From contig CAYMUR010000010.1 in the NCBI GenBank assembly GCA_964393615.1, positions 1 to 64,000 on the forward strand: 64,000 nucleotides of DNA. The letters run 5' to 3'. The translations under genes were made by a program, and so were the position numbers. Below the pieces are notes generated by a model. That model saw only the letters and a program-made list of their open reading frames with translations, ran no database searches and was not told the origin of the DNA. Positions 1-8,770 of this stretch are shown here, in pieces (the first letter of the stretch is position 1; the number at the start of each line of letters is the position of its first letter). Source of the stretch: CAYMUR01 sp964393615 (GTDB taxonomy: Bacteria > Planctomycetota > Planctomycetia > Pirellulales > Pirellulaceae).

Positions 1-24
1 TCCCGCGGCAGGCGGTGAAAAATA

Positions 25-1230
25 ATGGCGACAATTTCCGAGGATATTCGTTGTGAAAACGATCTGGCTTTGTTTGAGTCCTTGTCCAGGGACCCAGAAG
101 TGTGCACGGTCAACGAACGGATTGCCCGTATGGAACAGGAGTCACCGCTGAGGACACGGCGTCGGTTACTGGCTACCTCCGTTCGCTTGAGTCAGCGAAT
201 GTCACCGAAACTGCATGCCATGATGAACGAAAGCATACAAAAACTTGGTGTTGAAATCCCCTGCGAACTGTTTGTGTTTCCAGGTCCGCAACACAATGCA
301 ATGTGTTTCAGGCCCGAAGCGGGACGTTTGTTTATTATGTTTTCATCGAGTCTTTTAGAAGATTTTCATGACAACGAGACGAGGTTTGTGATCGGTCACG
401 AGCTGGGACACTACCTGTATCGCCACCATGATATTCCGATCGGTTATCTATTGCGTGGTAAAAGCAAGGTCGGCCCAAGGCTGGCATTGCAACTTTTTGC
501 CTGGTCCCGGTATGCCGAGATTTCTGCTGATCGGGCTGGAGCATTTTGTGCAGAAAACAACGAAGATGTGTGTCGGGCCCTGTTTAAAATCGCATCGGGT
601 TTAACGGGTAGAACGATTCATTTTCAAGTCGATGATTTTCTTTTGCAAGTGGATCAAATGCAAACGGAGGATGCAGAACCTGGTACTGGATCGCCCCCAG
701 CGGACTGGTTTTCGACGCATCCGTTCAGCCCGTTGCGTGTCAAAGCATTGCAGCTCTTCCATGCATCGGAATTGGTTACCGCTGGTGGTGAAAGTCGCGA
801 AGATCTCGAACTAGGCGTACAAAAATTAATGAGCTTGATGGAGCCAAGTTATCTCGAAGGACGTACTGAGGCGACAGAAAGTATGCGGCGATTGTTGTTT
901 GCGGCAGCCATTACAGTGGCTCGTGCCGATGGTGAGATTTCAGAGGAAGAGGTTAGGATATTTGAAAAGTTTTTTGGGGAAGGAGCCTATTCAGAGACCT
1001 TGGACCAGGAAGGCCTTGCGGCAGATCTGGAGAGACGAGCGAAGCGGGTTAAAGAGATCTGTAGTGTGCCGCAAGTGATGCAATTAGTGCGAGACCTGTG
1101 CCTGGTAGCCCGGGCCGATGGATATGTCAGCGTGGAGGCCTGTCAGGTACTGGAGCGAATTGCTGAGGTCCTGGGCGTGTCCAGTCTTTTTGTTTCAGAG
1201 ATGTTGGACGCGGAACTGGAACTGGATTAG
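25..1230 (+). CDS. M48-like zinc metalloprotease with C-terminal TerB-like domain
   Basis: A 401-residue protein with the zinc motif HELGH at residues 125-129 and a downstream glutamate in EISAD near residue 165, the layout of M48/M56-type gluzincins, in which the two histidines and the later glutamate bind zinc. The last ~120 residues contain ARADGEISEEEV and a second LVARADGYVS stretch, typical of TerB-like/DjlA-type acidic helical domains. No signal peptide or strong membrane segment is visible, so it should act in the cytosol or at the membrane face. The ATG overlaps a TAA in another frame (TAATG at 23-27), which may be the end of an upstream gene and would suggest translational coupling. 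The protease-plus-TerB combination is seen in planctomycetes; the substrate is unknown. The zinc site is clear, the role is inferred. Confidence 0.8.
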   Translation: MATISEDIRCENDLALFESLSRDPEVCTVNERIARMEQESPLRTRRRLLATSVRLSQRMSPKLHAMMNESIQKLGVEIPCELFVFPGPQHNAMCFRPEAGRLFIMFSSSLLEDFHDNETRFVIGHELGHYLYRHHDIPIGYLLRGKSKVGPRLALQLFAWSRYAEISADRAGAFCAENNEDVCRALFKIASGLTGRTIHFQVDDFLLQVDQMQTEDAEPGTGSPPADWFSTHPFSPLRVKALQLFHASELVTAGGESREDLELGVQKLMSLMEPSYLEGRTEATESMRRLLFAAAITVARADGEISEEEVRIFEKFFGEGAYSETLDQEGLAADLERRAKRVKEICSVPQVMQLVRDLCLVARADGYVSVEACQVLERIAEVLGVSSLFVSEMLDAELELD

Positions 1231-1426
1231 CGGGGACCGGCCGAGAGGATTTCTGTGGGATGAGTCGGTAATGGAATAGAACAACCTTGTGCTGGGAAGA
1301 GTCATGGAGTCCGCCTCATCCTTTTTCAGTGGGTGGATCGGCAATAGCTGGAGGGGCGCTGTTGCCACCTGAGTTCTGGCGGTAGAATGAGTGAAGCGAG
1401 GGAACAACGCCGAAGAAAAGGGAGCT

Positions 1427-2947
1427 ATGATGGAATTGAATCGAGAGTTGTATCGTGCGAATATTCTTGAACTGATTCGGCGCACGAGTGCATTTTTGCC
1501 GGCTGATGTGGAGCGAGTCATTGCCCTGCAAAGAACCTTGGAGAAGTCAGGTTCGAAGTCAGAGTTTGCTTTGGAGATGGTGCAGCAGAATATTGGGATT
1601 GCTAAGGCGAAATCGCTGCCAATCTGCCAGGATACCGGTACGATCAATTTTTATATCGAGACTCCTTTGGGAGTGGATCAGCAAGTGTTGGCTGAATTGG
1701 CGCGAGAAGCCGTGGTCGAAGCAACCGATCGAGGTTATCTGCGACAAAACTCCGTGGATAGCATCAGTGGTAAAAATTCAGGAAACAATCTTGGGCCGGG
1801 TAGCCCTGTGTTTCACTGGGAACAGACGACCAAGCCAAACATCGATATCCGTCTGATTCTAAAAGGTGGTGGTTGTGAAAACATGAGTGCCCAGTATAGC
1901 TTGCCGGTTGAGATTCAGGGTCAGCGTGCGGATCGAAACCTGGCTGGTGTACGTGCGTGTATTCTGGACGCTGTGTGGAAAGCCCAAGGCAAAGGTTGTG
2001 GCCCAGGGTTCCTGGGGGTCTGTATTGGGGGTGATAGGGCCAGTGGCTACGAATTTGCTAAACGTCAGTTGCTTCGTGAGGTCGACGACATTCCACCGGA
2101 TCCCCAGCTTGCGGAATTGGAACAGACCATCATGCAGGAGGCCAATTCATTAGAGATCGGGCCGATGGGGTTCAGCGGAAAATTTACAGTTGCCAGTTGC
2201 AAGATTGGTGCCATAAATCGCTTGCCGGCATCGTTTTTTGTTTCCATTGCTTACATGTGTTGGGCTTATCGACGTCGTGGAGTGGTGTTGGATTCATCGG
2301 GAAAGGTAGAACATTGGCTGTATCAGGCAGAGGATGAGTTCACGCAAGAAATGCCTCCCGTCGAGTTGGAAATCCCGACGGGTGACGTTGTGCACTTGCA
2401 AACGCCGCTGAGCGAACAGGATGTGCGCGGACTGAAGGCAGGAGATGTTGTGTTACTTACTGGAACTGTCAATACGGCTCGTGATGCTGTCCACAAATAC
2501 CTGTTCGATGGTGGAGAACTAGAAGGGATTTCCAACAGTGTGATTTATCATTGTGGTCCGGTCGTGATTGAAGAGAAAGAGGAATATCGAGTCGTCGCTG
2601 CCGGTCCCACGACATCAATCCGTGAAGAACCTTATCAAGCGGACATCATCGAACGCTTTGGCATCAAAGCGGTGATTGGCAAGGGGGGCATGGGAGAAAA
2701 GACCGGCAAAGCTTGCCAGGAGCATGGCTGTGTTTACTTGCATGGCATTGGAGGGGCGGCTCAGGTCTACGCGCAGTGTATTGAAAAAGTTCTAGGTGTT
2801 TCTCTTCAGGAATTTGGGAGTCCAGAAGCCGTTTGGCAACTTCAAGTAAAACATTTTCCGGCCGTGGTTACGATGGACGCCCATGGAAGGAGCCTGCACC
2901 AGGAAGTCTCTGAACATTCGCAAGCATTGCTTTCAGCAATCCTGTAA
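1427..2947 (+). CDS. fumA: Class I (iron-sulfur) fumarate hydratase, fused alpha and beta domains
   Basis: Interconverts fumarate and malate in the TCA cycle using an oxygen-sensitive 4Fe-4S cluster. The N-terminal alpha domain carries three cluster-type cysteines in LPICQDTGT, KGGGCENMSAQY and LGVCIGGDR; the C-terminal beta domain has LLTGTVNTARDAVHK, the GPTTSIRE stretch and IGKGGMGEKT. The length (about 507 residues) fits a single-chain class I fumarase. A GTG at 1391 would give a longer protein, but ATG codons at 1427 and 1430 follow an AAGGGAGCT ribosome-binding stretch and are preferred. It stands alone: next on the plus strand is a gap, then a minus-strand aminotransferase. Class I hydro-lyases also include tartrate dehydratases, so the substrate is assigned by family only. 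Confidence 0.88.
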   Translation: MMELNRELYRANILELIRRTSAFLPADVERVIALQRTLEKSGSKSEFALEMVQQNIGIAKAKSLPICQDTGTINFYIETPLGVDQQVLAELAREAVVEATDRGYLRQNSVDSISGKNSGNNLGPGSPVFHWEQTTKPNIDIRLILKGGGCENMSAQYSLPVEIQGQRADRNLAGVRACILDAVWKAQGKGCGPGFLGVCIGGDRASGYEFAKRQLLREVDDIPPDPQLAELEQTIMQEANSLEIGPMGFSGKFTVASCKIGAINRLPASFFVSIAYMCWAYRRRGVVLDSSGKVEHWLYQAEDEFTQEMPPVELEIPTGDVVHLQTPLSEQDVRGLKAGDVVLLTGTVNTARDAVHKYLFDGGELEGISNSVIYHCGPVVIEEKEEYRVVAAGPTTSIREEPYQADIIERFGIKAVIGKGGMGEKTGKACQEHGCVYLHGIGGAAQVYAQCIEKVLGVSLQEFGSPEAVWQLQVKHFPAVVTMDAHGRSLHQEVSEHSQALLSAIL

Positions 2948-3072
2948 AGGCTGTCATGGTAAAGAGGTGAATCTTCGGGTGGCAGATTACCGAAACGGGG
3001 AATCATAGGGAGCTGTTTTTAATGCTTTGCGCGGCTGACGTTTTCGGCCGTGATGTTTTGCCTATCTTGCGG

Positions 3073-4431
3073 TCAAGCGAGACGCCGAAATCCACTGTGC
3101 TTCACCGGACCACCAATACGTTTTAAGAAATCATCCCGTTCGGCTGCGATGCGAATTTCTTCAAATACGGGGTTACACGCTTCGACGAAAGCGTCGACAT
3201 GGTGATTTTTATGGCAGTACATTGGATAGAACCCACCGGTGGCCAGGAACCCAAGATCGAGCATGCGAACGGTCCAGAGAGTTTGCATCTCGAGTGATTG
3301 GGGATGGTCGAAACGAAAGTATTGTAACGCAGGATGACCACTGATGGTCAAAGGAACTTGGTGTCGCTGAGCAACTTCGAGAAGCCCGTCTCCGGCACGT
3401 TTTCCAATTTGGGCAATATGGGTTGGTACATCAAGCTGCATCATTTTTTTGACCGTGGCCACGCCAGCCGCCGGGCCAACAGCTTCTGTCCACAAGGCAC
3501 TGGAGATGAACGTGTCCTGGGCAGCTTGCATTGTCTCGGCGCGGCCAATGATGGCACTGATAGGATGGCCGTTCCCCAAAGTCTTGGCGAAAACTGCCAG
3601 ATCGGGTTCAATGCCATATTTTAAATGAGCTCCACCACAGGCGAGTCTCCAGCCAATCGAAATCTCATCAAAAATCAAACGCGCCCCACTGCGATCTGCC
3701 AATTCACGGACACCTTCGAGAAATCCTGGTTCGGGTACAAAATTCCGGGTTGGCTCCAGGATGATCGCTGCCAGGTCATTGCCGTGATGTTCGACAATGT
3801 GTTTTAACTCGTCGATTTGGTTGTAGCTGAATGGAATTGACGTGCCAGCTAGCCCACGGGGGACTCCCGCTGGTGTAATTCCGGGTAGCAAGTGCCAGTT
3901 CCCCAAGGCGTCGACATTCTCTTTGTCTTCCGTGGGAAGGTTCGCCGAAAGATACCAGTCATGCCAGCCGTGATATCCGCAGAATGCGACTTTGTCACGA
4001 CCAGTTTGTGCCCGGGCAATACGGGTGGCAATCGCCATTGTCTCGCCACCGACACGGCCAAACCGGACCATCTGGGCCCAGGGGTGAAGCTGCAATAGAA
4101 GTTCTGCCAACTCCACTTCATCGGGGGGATTCAGCATACACATCACTCCTTGCTGGACCCGCTTGAGAATTGCCTCGGTGACGTCTGGATCCGCATAACC
4201 CAGAAGCGTCGCGCCAATTCCACTGGTACACATGTCGGTATATTTGCGCCCATCCAGATCGACGACTTCGGTTCCGTTAGCCTCTGCAAAATAAGTTGGC
4301 CATTGGTTCGGTGCAAACATTTCCTGGCGTTTACCGAATAGCTGGGTACCACCCGGGATGATCTGTTTCGCGCGTTGATATAGTTCGTTACCACGATTCC
4401 GATTTTGGGTAGAGGTATGCGAAGCGGACAT
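3073..4431 (-). CDS. Class-III PLP aminotransferase, glutamate-1-semialdehyde aminomutase-like
   Basis: A 452-residue fold-type I PLP enzyme. The cofactor lysine is in FAKTLGNGHPISA, preceded by the aspartate-containing LIFDEISIGWR stretch; the N-terminus has IPGGTQLFGKR and the GATLLGYADPDV region of the GSAM-like branch. It resembles glutamate-1-semialdehyde 2,1-aminomutase relatives that act on other amino sugars or amino acids; the classical HemL lysine motif is not matched exactly and no other tetrapyrrole gene is nearby, so hemL is not assigned. It is transcribed divergently from the plus-strand gene at 5151 and convergently with fumarase. The substrate is unknown. Confidence 0.8.
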   Translation of the reverse strand: MSASHTSTQNRNRGNELYQRAKQIIPGGTQLFGKRQEMFAPNQWPTYFAEANGTEVVDLDGRKYTDMCTSGIGATLLGYADPDVTEAILKRVQQGVMCMLNPPDEVELAELLLQLHPWAQMVRFGRVGGETMAIATRIARAQTGRDKVAFCGYHGWHDWYLSANLPTEDKENVDALGNWHLLPGITPAGVPRGLAGTSIPFSYNQIDELKHIVEHHGNDLAAIILEPTRNFVPEPGFLEGVRELADRSGARLIFDEISIGWRLACGGAHLKYGIEPDLAVFAKTLGNGHPISAIIGRAETMQAAQDTFISSALWTEAVGPAAGVATVKKMMQLDVPTHIAQIGKRAGDGLLEVAQRHQVPLTISGHPALQYFRFDHPQSLEMQTLWTVRMLDLGFLATGGFYPMYCHKNHHVDAFVEACNPVFEEIRIAAERDDFLKRIGGPVKHSGFRRLA

Positions 4432-4981
4432 CAGGCAGTTCCTTGGATTGGCAGAAGTGGGCTATCAGCTTAGTCGTTTTTCCTTTTGGAAACAGAACTA
4501 GACTATCAGAAGATCAAAAATCGACAAGTGTAACAGCAGGCAAATATTACTGATTCGACAACACATCAAAAAATATTGTTCCTGTCAGGATCGGATTTCG
4601 GTTTGACAGGCACAACGGATGATATCGCCAGTTTTCGACGAGCAGTATTTTGAGTCTAACATTTTGTCGCGGCAGATTATTTAGATATCAACCTAAGGCG
4701 GTAATCTTGGTCTGGGCTAGTGGCTTTCGATGATCAGGATTCCTGTCCCCAGCACCGTATGTACCATCGTAATCGAAGCCATGAGACTTCGCACACAGCA
4801 GCGAATAGATGGTGTTTTGGGCAAGGAAAGGAAGTTGCCCGAGGGACTATGGATTCGCGAATCGTCTGGCCAGTAGCATCCTGTAAGCAGTGATTACACA
4901 AGGGAAACCAAAAAAGGCGAAAATCGTGGGTTTTGGAGTGCAAAACGGAATCAGGGAGTGTCAATGTGGGCTGAGCCTGCT

Positions 4982-5011
4982 TTGCCCAGGGTATGGCAAA
5001 TCGGTTAAAAT
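4982..5011 (+). promoter_or_regulatory. Candidate sigma-70-type promoter for the 5151 gene
   Basis: TTGCCC at 4982-4987 (four of six matches to TTGACA) and TAAAAT at 5006-5011 (five of six to TATAAT) with an 18-base spacer. It would leave a leader of about 130 bases. This is a visual consensus match only. Confidence 0.3.
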
Positions 5012-5138
5012 AGCATAGGCGATTAGTGGTAAAATACTACTGAGCGCCAGTTCCCCACCATTTCAAGAGGTCCAGTGAAGAAATGAGGGAAAGAAATCGA
5101 CAAAAGAATGGTCAGGAAGAAACGACGGTTGGAGCCTC

Positions 5139-5144
5139 AGGAGG
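5139..5144 (+). promoter_or_regulatory. Strong Shine-Dalgarno site AGGAGG
   Basis: A perfect AGGAGG lies six bases before the ATG at 5151 and fixes that start. Such a strong site is unusual in this window, where most genes have weak or no visible ribosome-binding sites. Confidence 0.75.
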
Positions 5145-5150
5145 ATTTGA

Positions 5151-6680
5151 ATGTCCGACCCAACAGTTCGAAGGCAGTTTTTGAATACCGCGATGCGAGG
5201 TGGTATTGCGGTAGGGTGGAGCAGTGTTTTTAGCCGGTTTCCTGCGGTGTCCGCGGCAGAAGCGGTTGTGGACAGCGGCCGTGTGAGTTTCCGAAATGGA
5301 ATCGAGCCGTTGGTGCACTTGTTAGAAGAGACGCCGCAGGAAATCTTGCTGGAAAGCGTGGCGAAAAAGATTCGTGGCGGTACATCGTATCGTGAAATAT
5401 TAACGGCGCTTTTTCTGGCGGGTGTACGAAATGTACGGCCACGGCCTTCGGTTGGTTTTAAATTTCACACAGTGCTTGTTGTGAATGCAGCTCATTTAGC
5501 CAGCCTCTCTGCACCTGATTCCGACCGTTGGCTGCCAATATTTTGGGCGTTGGATTATTTTAAGACAGAACAACGCAAGGAACAAAGTGTTAGTGGCTGG
5601 AAAATGAAAGCAGTTGATGAATCAGCTGTGCCAGTGGCTAGCCGCGCACGTGCAGCGTTTATGGAGGCCATGAATACATGGAACCCCCGGGCAGCCGATG
5701 TGTCGATTGCATCTTTGGCCCGAACGGCAAGTGCCAACGAAGTGTTTGAGTTGCTCTATCGGTATGGGGCCCGAGATTATCGCTCGATAGGCCACAAGGC
5801 GATTTTTGTAGCCAACAGTTGGCGGACTTTGCAATGTATTGGTTGGCAGCATGCCGAGCCGGTGCTGAGATCACTGGTCGACGCGCTGCTGAATCACGGT
5901 AATGACCCGAATCCTGCAACTAGCGACCTGGCTGCTGACCAACCCTGGCGACGCAACATTGAAATTTCCAAAACGATCCGAGATACATGGCGGGATGGTA
6001 CCCTGAACACGACGGCGACTCGCGAAATGCTGGCAACTTTGCGCAACGACACACCCGACGACACTGCAAATCTGGCGGTCGATATGCTCAACCGAGGGAT
6101 ATCGCCACAGTCTGTTTGGGACGCGGTGTTTGTGGGGGCGGGCGAATTGTTGATGCAACAGCCGGGCATCATTGGCTTGCACGCGTTGACCACAGCGAAC
6201 GCACTGCATTATGCTTTTCAGGTGACCGGTGACGACACGACAAGACGTATGTTGTTGTTGCAGAATTGTGCTTTCTTACCCATGTTTCGCCAGTCAGCGG
6301 CGAGACGTGGTGAGATAAGTGATCGGACCATTGACGCATTGAAACCAGTTGACATTCCTGGGGAGACACCTCAAGCAGCCATCGAGGATATTTTTGCAGA
6401 GGTCAGTAAAAATCGGGTTCTGGCGGCATCCAAAGTCCAACGTTTTATGGGAGCGGGCGGCGATGCGCGGCAAATGATTAACGCGGCACGCCGGCTGATA
6501 TTTCTCAAAGGTCGCGGTGCTCACGACTATAAATTCAGTTCTGCAGTACTCGAAGACTACTACCACGTGAGTTCTGAATGGCGTAGCTTGTTTTTTGCTT
6601 TAAGCGTGTATGGCCTGCGCGGTTCCCGTGATCCTGGGAATCAGTTGGTGGAGCGAACTCGCAATGCGTTCAGGGCGTGA
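5151..6680 (+). CDS. Tat-exported protein of unknown function, histidine-containing helices
   Basis: 509 residues. The N-terminus RRQFLNTAMRGGIAVGW looks like a twin-arginine export signal, followed by a likely cleavage region near AVSAAEA around residue 35, so the mature protein is probably periplasmic. The rest looks largely alpha-helical, with recurring histidines in helix-like stretches: FKFHTVLVVNAAHLAS, GHKAIFVANSWR, IGWQHAEPVL, GLHALTTANALHYAF and YYHVSSEW. The spacing is reminiscent of metal- or cofactor-binding all-helical oxidoreductases (the questin-oxidase-like family has a similar feel), but I cannot assign a family from sequence alone. Tat export would suit a protein that folds with a cofactor before transport. 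It is convergent with fabG, 28 bases apart, with no operon partners. Confidence 0.7.
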   Translation: MSDPTVRRQFLNTAMRGGIAVGWSSVFSRFPAVSAAEAVVDSGRVSFRNGIEPLVHLLEETPQEILLESVAKKIRGGTSYREILTALFLAGVRNVRPRPSVGFKFHTVLVVNAAHLASLSAPDSDRWLPIFWALDYFKTEQRKEQSVSGWKMKAVDESAVPVASRARAAFMEAMNTWNPRAADVSIASLARTASANEVFELLYRYGARDYRSIGHKAIFVANSWRTLQCIGWQHAEPVLRSLVDALLNHGNDPNPATSDLAADQPWRRNIEISKTIRDTWRDGTLNTTATREMLATLRNDTPDDTANLAVDMLNRGISPQSVWDAVFVGAGELLMQQPGIIGLHALTTANALHYAFQVTGDDTTRRMLLLQNCAFLPMFRQSAARRGEISDRTIDALKPVDIPGETPQAAIEDIFAEVSKNRVLAASKVQRFMGAGGDARQMINAARRLIFLKGRGAHDYKFSSAVLEDYYHVSSEWRSLFFALSVYGLRGSRDPGNQLVERTRNAFRA

Positions 6681-6708
6681 TGCGGTAGATTGGTTCCTGG
6701 CGCCCTGC

Positions 6709-7479
6709 TTAGCCTGTCATTCCACCGTCGACGACAAGCGTCTGACCGGTGACATAGCTAGCAGCCATACTGGCCAAGTAGAGAACCGCGGCGGCGACTT
6801 CATCTGGCTTTCCCAACCTCTTGGCAGGAATCCGCTTGGCGACCTCTTCCAGCACTGAATCCCCCAAAGCGGCGGTCATCTCGCTTTCAATGAATCCAGG
6901 TGCGATGGCGTTGATCGTAACCTTGCGGCCGGCTAGTTCACGGGACAGACTGCGTGTCATGCCAATCAGGCCGGCTTTCGAGGCCGAGTAGTTGGTCTGT
7001 CCGGGGTTGCCCATGACGCCCGAAACACTGGCAATGTTGATGATGCGGCCGTACCGTGCCCGCATCATGTACCGGCTGGCTGCACGCGAGAAAAGAAATG
7101 CTCCTTTGAGGTTGGTGGCGATCACACTATCCCACTCGTCGTCACTCATACGTGGTAATAGCGTGTCACGTGTGATACCTGCATTGTTGACCAAAATGTC
7201 TACGCGTTCCCATGTGTCAGCCACATGATCCACCAAGGCATCGACATCTTCGCGGTTTGTCACATCGCAAGAAATTGCTTCGGCTGTGCCGTCAGCTGCG
7301 GTAATGGCAGCCACTGTTTCCGCCAGTTTTTCAGCATTACGAGCGACACAAGCCACGCGGGCGCCGCTGCTGCCCAGGCGAATTGCAATGGCACGCCCCA
7401 GTCCTTGGGAGGCGCCGGTCACAATCGCGCTTTGGCCACTAAGGTCGACAGATAATTCATTAACTGGTTGAAAAGCCAT
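6709..7479 (-). CDS. fabG: 3-oxoacyl-[acyl-carrier-protein] reductase FabG
   Basis: NADPH-dependent reduction of beta-ketoacyl-ACP in fatty acid elongation. Short-chain dehydrogenase of 256 residues with the cofactor motif TGASQGLG (21-28), NNAG (97-100), and the catalytic set Ser149, Tyr162 and Lys166 in NYSASKAG. It ends in the usual YVTGQTLVVDGGMTG. The start lies 5 bases after the fabD stop, so the two are co-transcribed, with rpmF further upstream. The genes that often follow (acpP, fabF) are absent: the next gene is convergent. The context separates it from generic SDR enzymes. Confidence 0.93.
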   Translation of the reverse strand: MAFQPVNELSVDLSGQSAIVTGASQGLGRAIAIRLGSSGARVACVARNAEKLAETVAAITAADGTAEAISCDVTNREDVDALVDHVADTWERVDILVNNAGITRDTLLPRMSDDEWDSVIATNLKGAFLFSRAASRYMMRARYGRIINIASVSGVMGNPGQTNYSASKAGLIGMTRSLSRELAGRKVTINAIAPGFIESEMTAALGDSVLEEVAKRIPAKRLGKPDEVAAAVLYLASMAASYVTGQTLVVDGGMTG

Positions 7480-7484
7480 GTTAT

Positions 7485-8396
7485 TTAATCCATTATTGTT
7501 TCACAGGATATTTTGCGATCAATCCTGCGCAGTAGACTGCGCAGCACGCGTCCGGGCCCAATTTCGTAAAACTGATCAATGTCCATGGAGAGAAGTTGTC
7601 GTACACAATCTTCCCAGCGTACGGGGGAGACAATTTGTGCGAGTAATAATTGTTTGATTTCTTCGGGGTCATTGTGTGCCTGGGCGTCAACATTCGAGAT
7701 GACTGGAATGCGTGGTGCGAACAGGGTAGCATTGGAGAGGCTGTCTCGCAGTGGCTCTACAGCGCATTGCATTAAGCTGGTGTGAAATGCGCCGGCCACG
7801 GCTAACGGAACGACACGCATGGCACCTGCTTCGTCGGCTAAATCTATCACTCGCTCACAGGCTTCGTTGGATCCCGAAATGGCAATGTTTCCCGGGCACA
7901 GCAAGTTTGCAACCTGCAATGTTTCCCCTTCGGCTCGTGCCTGTTCACAAAGCGATTCAACCTGGTTCTGGGAGAGACCGAGCACACTAACCATGGAACT
8001 GGGAACCGCATCAGAAGCATTTTGCATTGCCCGGCCGCGCTGCTGTACCAGACGCAGGCCCGTTTCAAAGTCCACGACACCGGCAAAAGCCAGTGCCGTA
8101 TATTCTCCGAGGCTTAACCCGGCAGTCGCCGTACAATTTTCTATCAGTTCTGGTTGGCGGTGCCGCAATGACTCGACGGCTGCCAGGCTGGTCACGTACA
8201 GGGCAGGTTGGCTGATGACGGTGGAATCGAGTTCTTCTTGTGGTCCTTCGAAACAGAGCTGGGCCAGATCGTATTCCAGTATAGCATTCGCGCGGTCGTA
8301 CAGCTCTCTGGCGGCTGGCATCGTTTCGGCCAACTGCCGCCCCATCCCGACGATCTGGGCCCCTTGGCCGGGGAAAAGAAACGCGATCCTGCTCAA
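7485..8396 (-). CDS. fabD: Malonyl-CoA:ACP transacylase FabD
   Basis: Transfers the malonyl group from CoA to acyl carrier protein to feed fatty acid synthesis. 303 residues, starting with the family hallmark FLFPGQGAQ; nucleophile Ser95 in GLSLGEY, carboxylate-binding Arg120 in QQRGRAMQ, catalytic His205 in GAFHTSLM, and the closing EIGPGRVL motif. It starts 6 bases after the rpmF stop and ends 5 bases before fabG. The usual upstream partners plsX and fabH are missing between rpmF and fabD. Confidence 0.94.
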   Translation of the reverse strand: MSRIAFLFPGQGAQIVGMGRQLAETMPAARELYDRANAILEYDLAQLCFEGPQEELDSTVISQPALYVTSLAAVESLRHRQPELIENCTATAGLSLGEYTALAFAGVVDFETGLRLVQQRGRAMQNASDAVPSSMVSVLGLSQNQVESLCEQARAEGETLQVANLLCPGNIAISGSNEACERVIDLADEAGAMRVVPLAVAGAFHTSLMQCAVEPLRDSLSNATLFAPRIPVISNVDAQAHNDPEEIKQLLLAQIVSPVRWEDCVRQLLSMDIDQFYEIGPGRVLRSLLRRIDRKISCETIMD

Positions 8397-8402
8397 AATT
8401 AA

Positions 8403-8585
8403 CTACGATTCTTCTGGCTCAACAATGACTCGCCCCATATAGTATCCACAATTTGGACAAACAACATGACTTGGTAAGTCAGTGCTACATTTTGGACAAG
8501 TACCCAGTTGACGGGCCACCTTGGCGTCGTGGGACCGTCTTTTTCCCGTGCGGGAATTGGAATGATTTCTTTTGGGGACTGCCAT
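8403..8585 (-). CDS. rpmF: 50S ribosomal protein L32
   Basis: A 60-residue large-subunit protein. It begins MAVPKRNHSNSRTGKRRSH, the standard L32 N-terminus, and has a four-cysteine zinc ribbon (CPKC and CPNC, residues about 30-46). A longer open frame extends 18 codons upstream, but the conserved AVPKR start fixes the ATG at 8585. First gene of an rpmF-fabD-fabG unit, the well-known bacterial link between ribosome and lipid synthesis genes. The DUF177/YceD gene that often precedes rpmF is not here. Confidence 0.95.
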   Translation of the reverse strand: MAVPKRNHSNSRTGKRRSHDAKVARQLGTCPKCSTDLPSHVVCPNCGYYMGRVIVEPEES

Positions 8586-8625
8586 AGCTTTGTTGAGAGA
8601 GTTGAATGAGTTTTGGAATAAGGGT

Positions 8626-8656
8626 GCTCCCAGAACCAACTTGGGGGAGCTTTTTC
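8626..8656. promoter_or_regulatory. Hairpin in the rpmF leader
   Basis: GCTCCC at 8626-8631 pairs with GGGAGC at 8645-8650 and is followed on the plus strand by TTTTT. No plus-strand gene ends here, so it is more likely a leader structure about 40 bases upstream of rpmF, read on the minus strand without a U-tract. Function unknown. Confidence 0.3.
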
Positions 8657-8742
8657 ACCGTCACAACACTATTTTATTGCTAGGTGAAACCAACATTAGT
8701 CTCCATCCTAAGGTTGCGAGTAGAAGATGTCAAGCCGTGTCA

Positions 8743-8760
8743 GGGCTCTTCTGTGAGCCC
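8743..8760 (-). terminator. Possible transcription-ending hairpin after ruvB
   Basis: GGGCTC at 8743-8748 pairs with GAGCCC at 8755-8760 (6-base loop), 10 bases past the ruvB stop. No U-tract follows on the minus strand, so it is a weak candidate for intrinsic termination or 3' end protection. Confidence 0.3.
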
Positions 8761-8770
8761 GTGTTTTGGG

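Larger units (their letters stand above)
4432..5150. other. Intergenic region between divergent genes
   Basis: About 720 bases between the divergent aminotransferase and the Tat-exported protein. Short open frames here have no protein-like composition and were left out. It holds a candidate promoter and a strong ribosome-binding site for the plus-strand gene, listed separately; nothing else was recognised. Confidence 0.6.

Noticed and set aside
1..25. TAATG overlap suggesting the end of an upstream gene
   Set aside because: Only a few codons are in the window, so no gene can be named.
8626..8656. GCTCCC/GGGAGC hairpin plus TTTTT as a plus-strand terminator
   Set aside because: No plus-strand gene ends upstream; kept as a leader hairpin instead.
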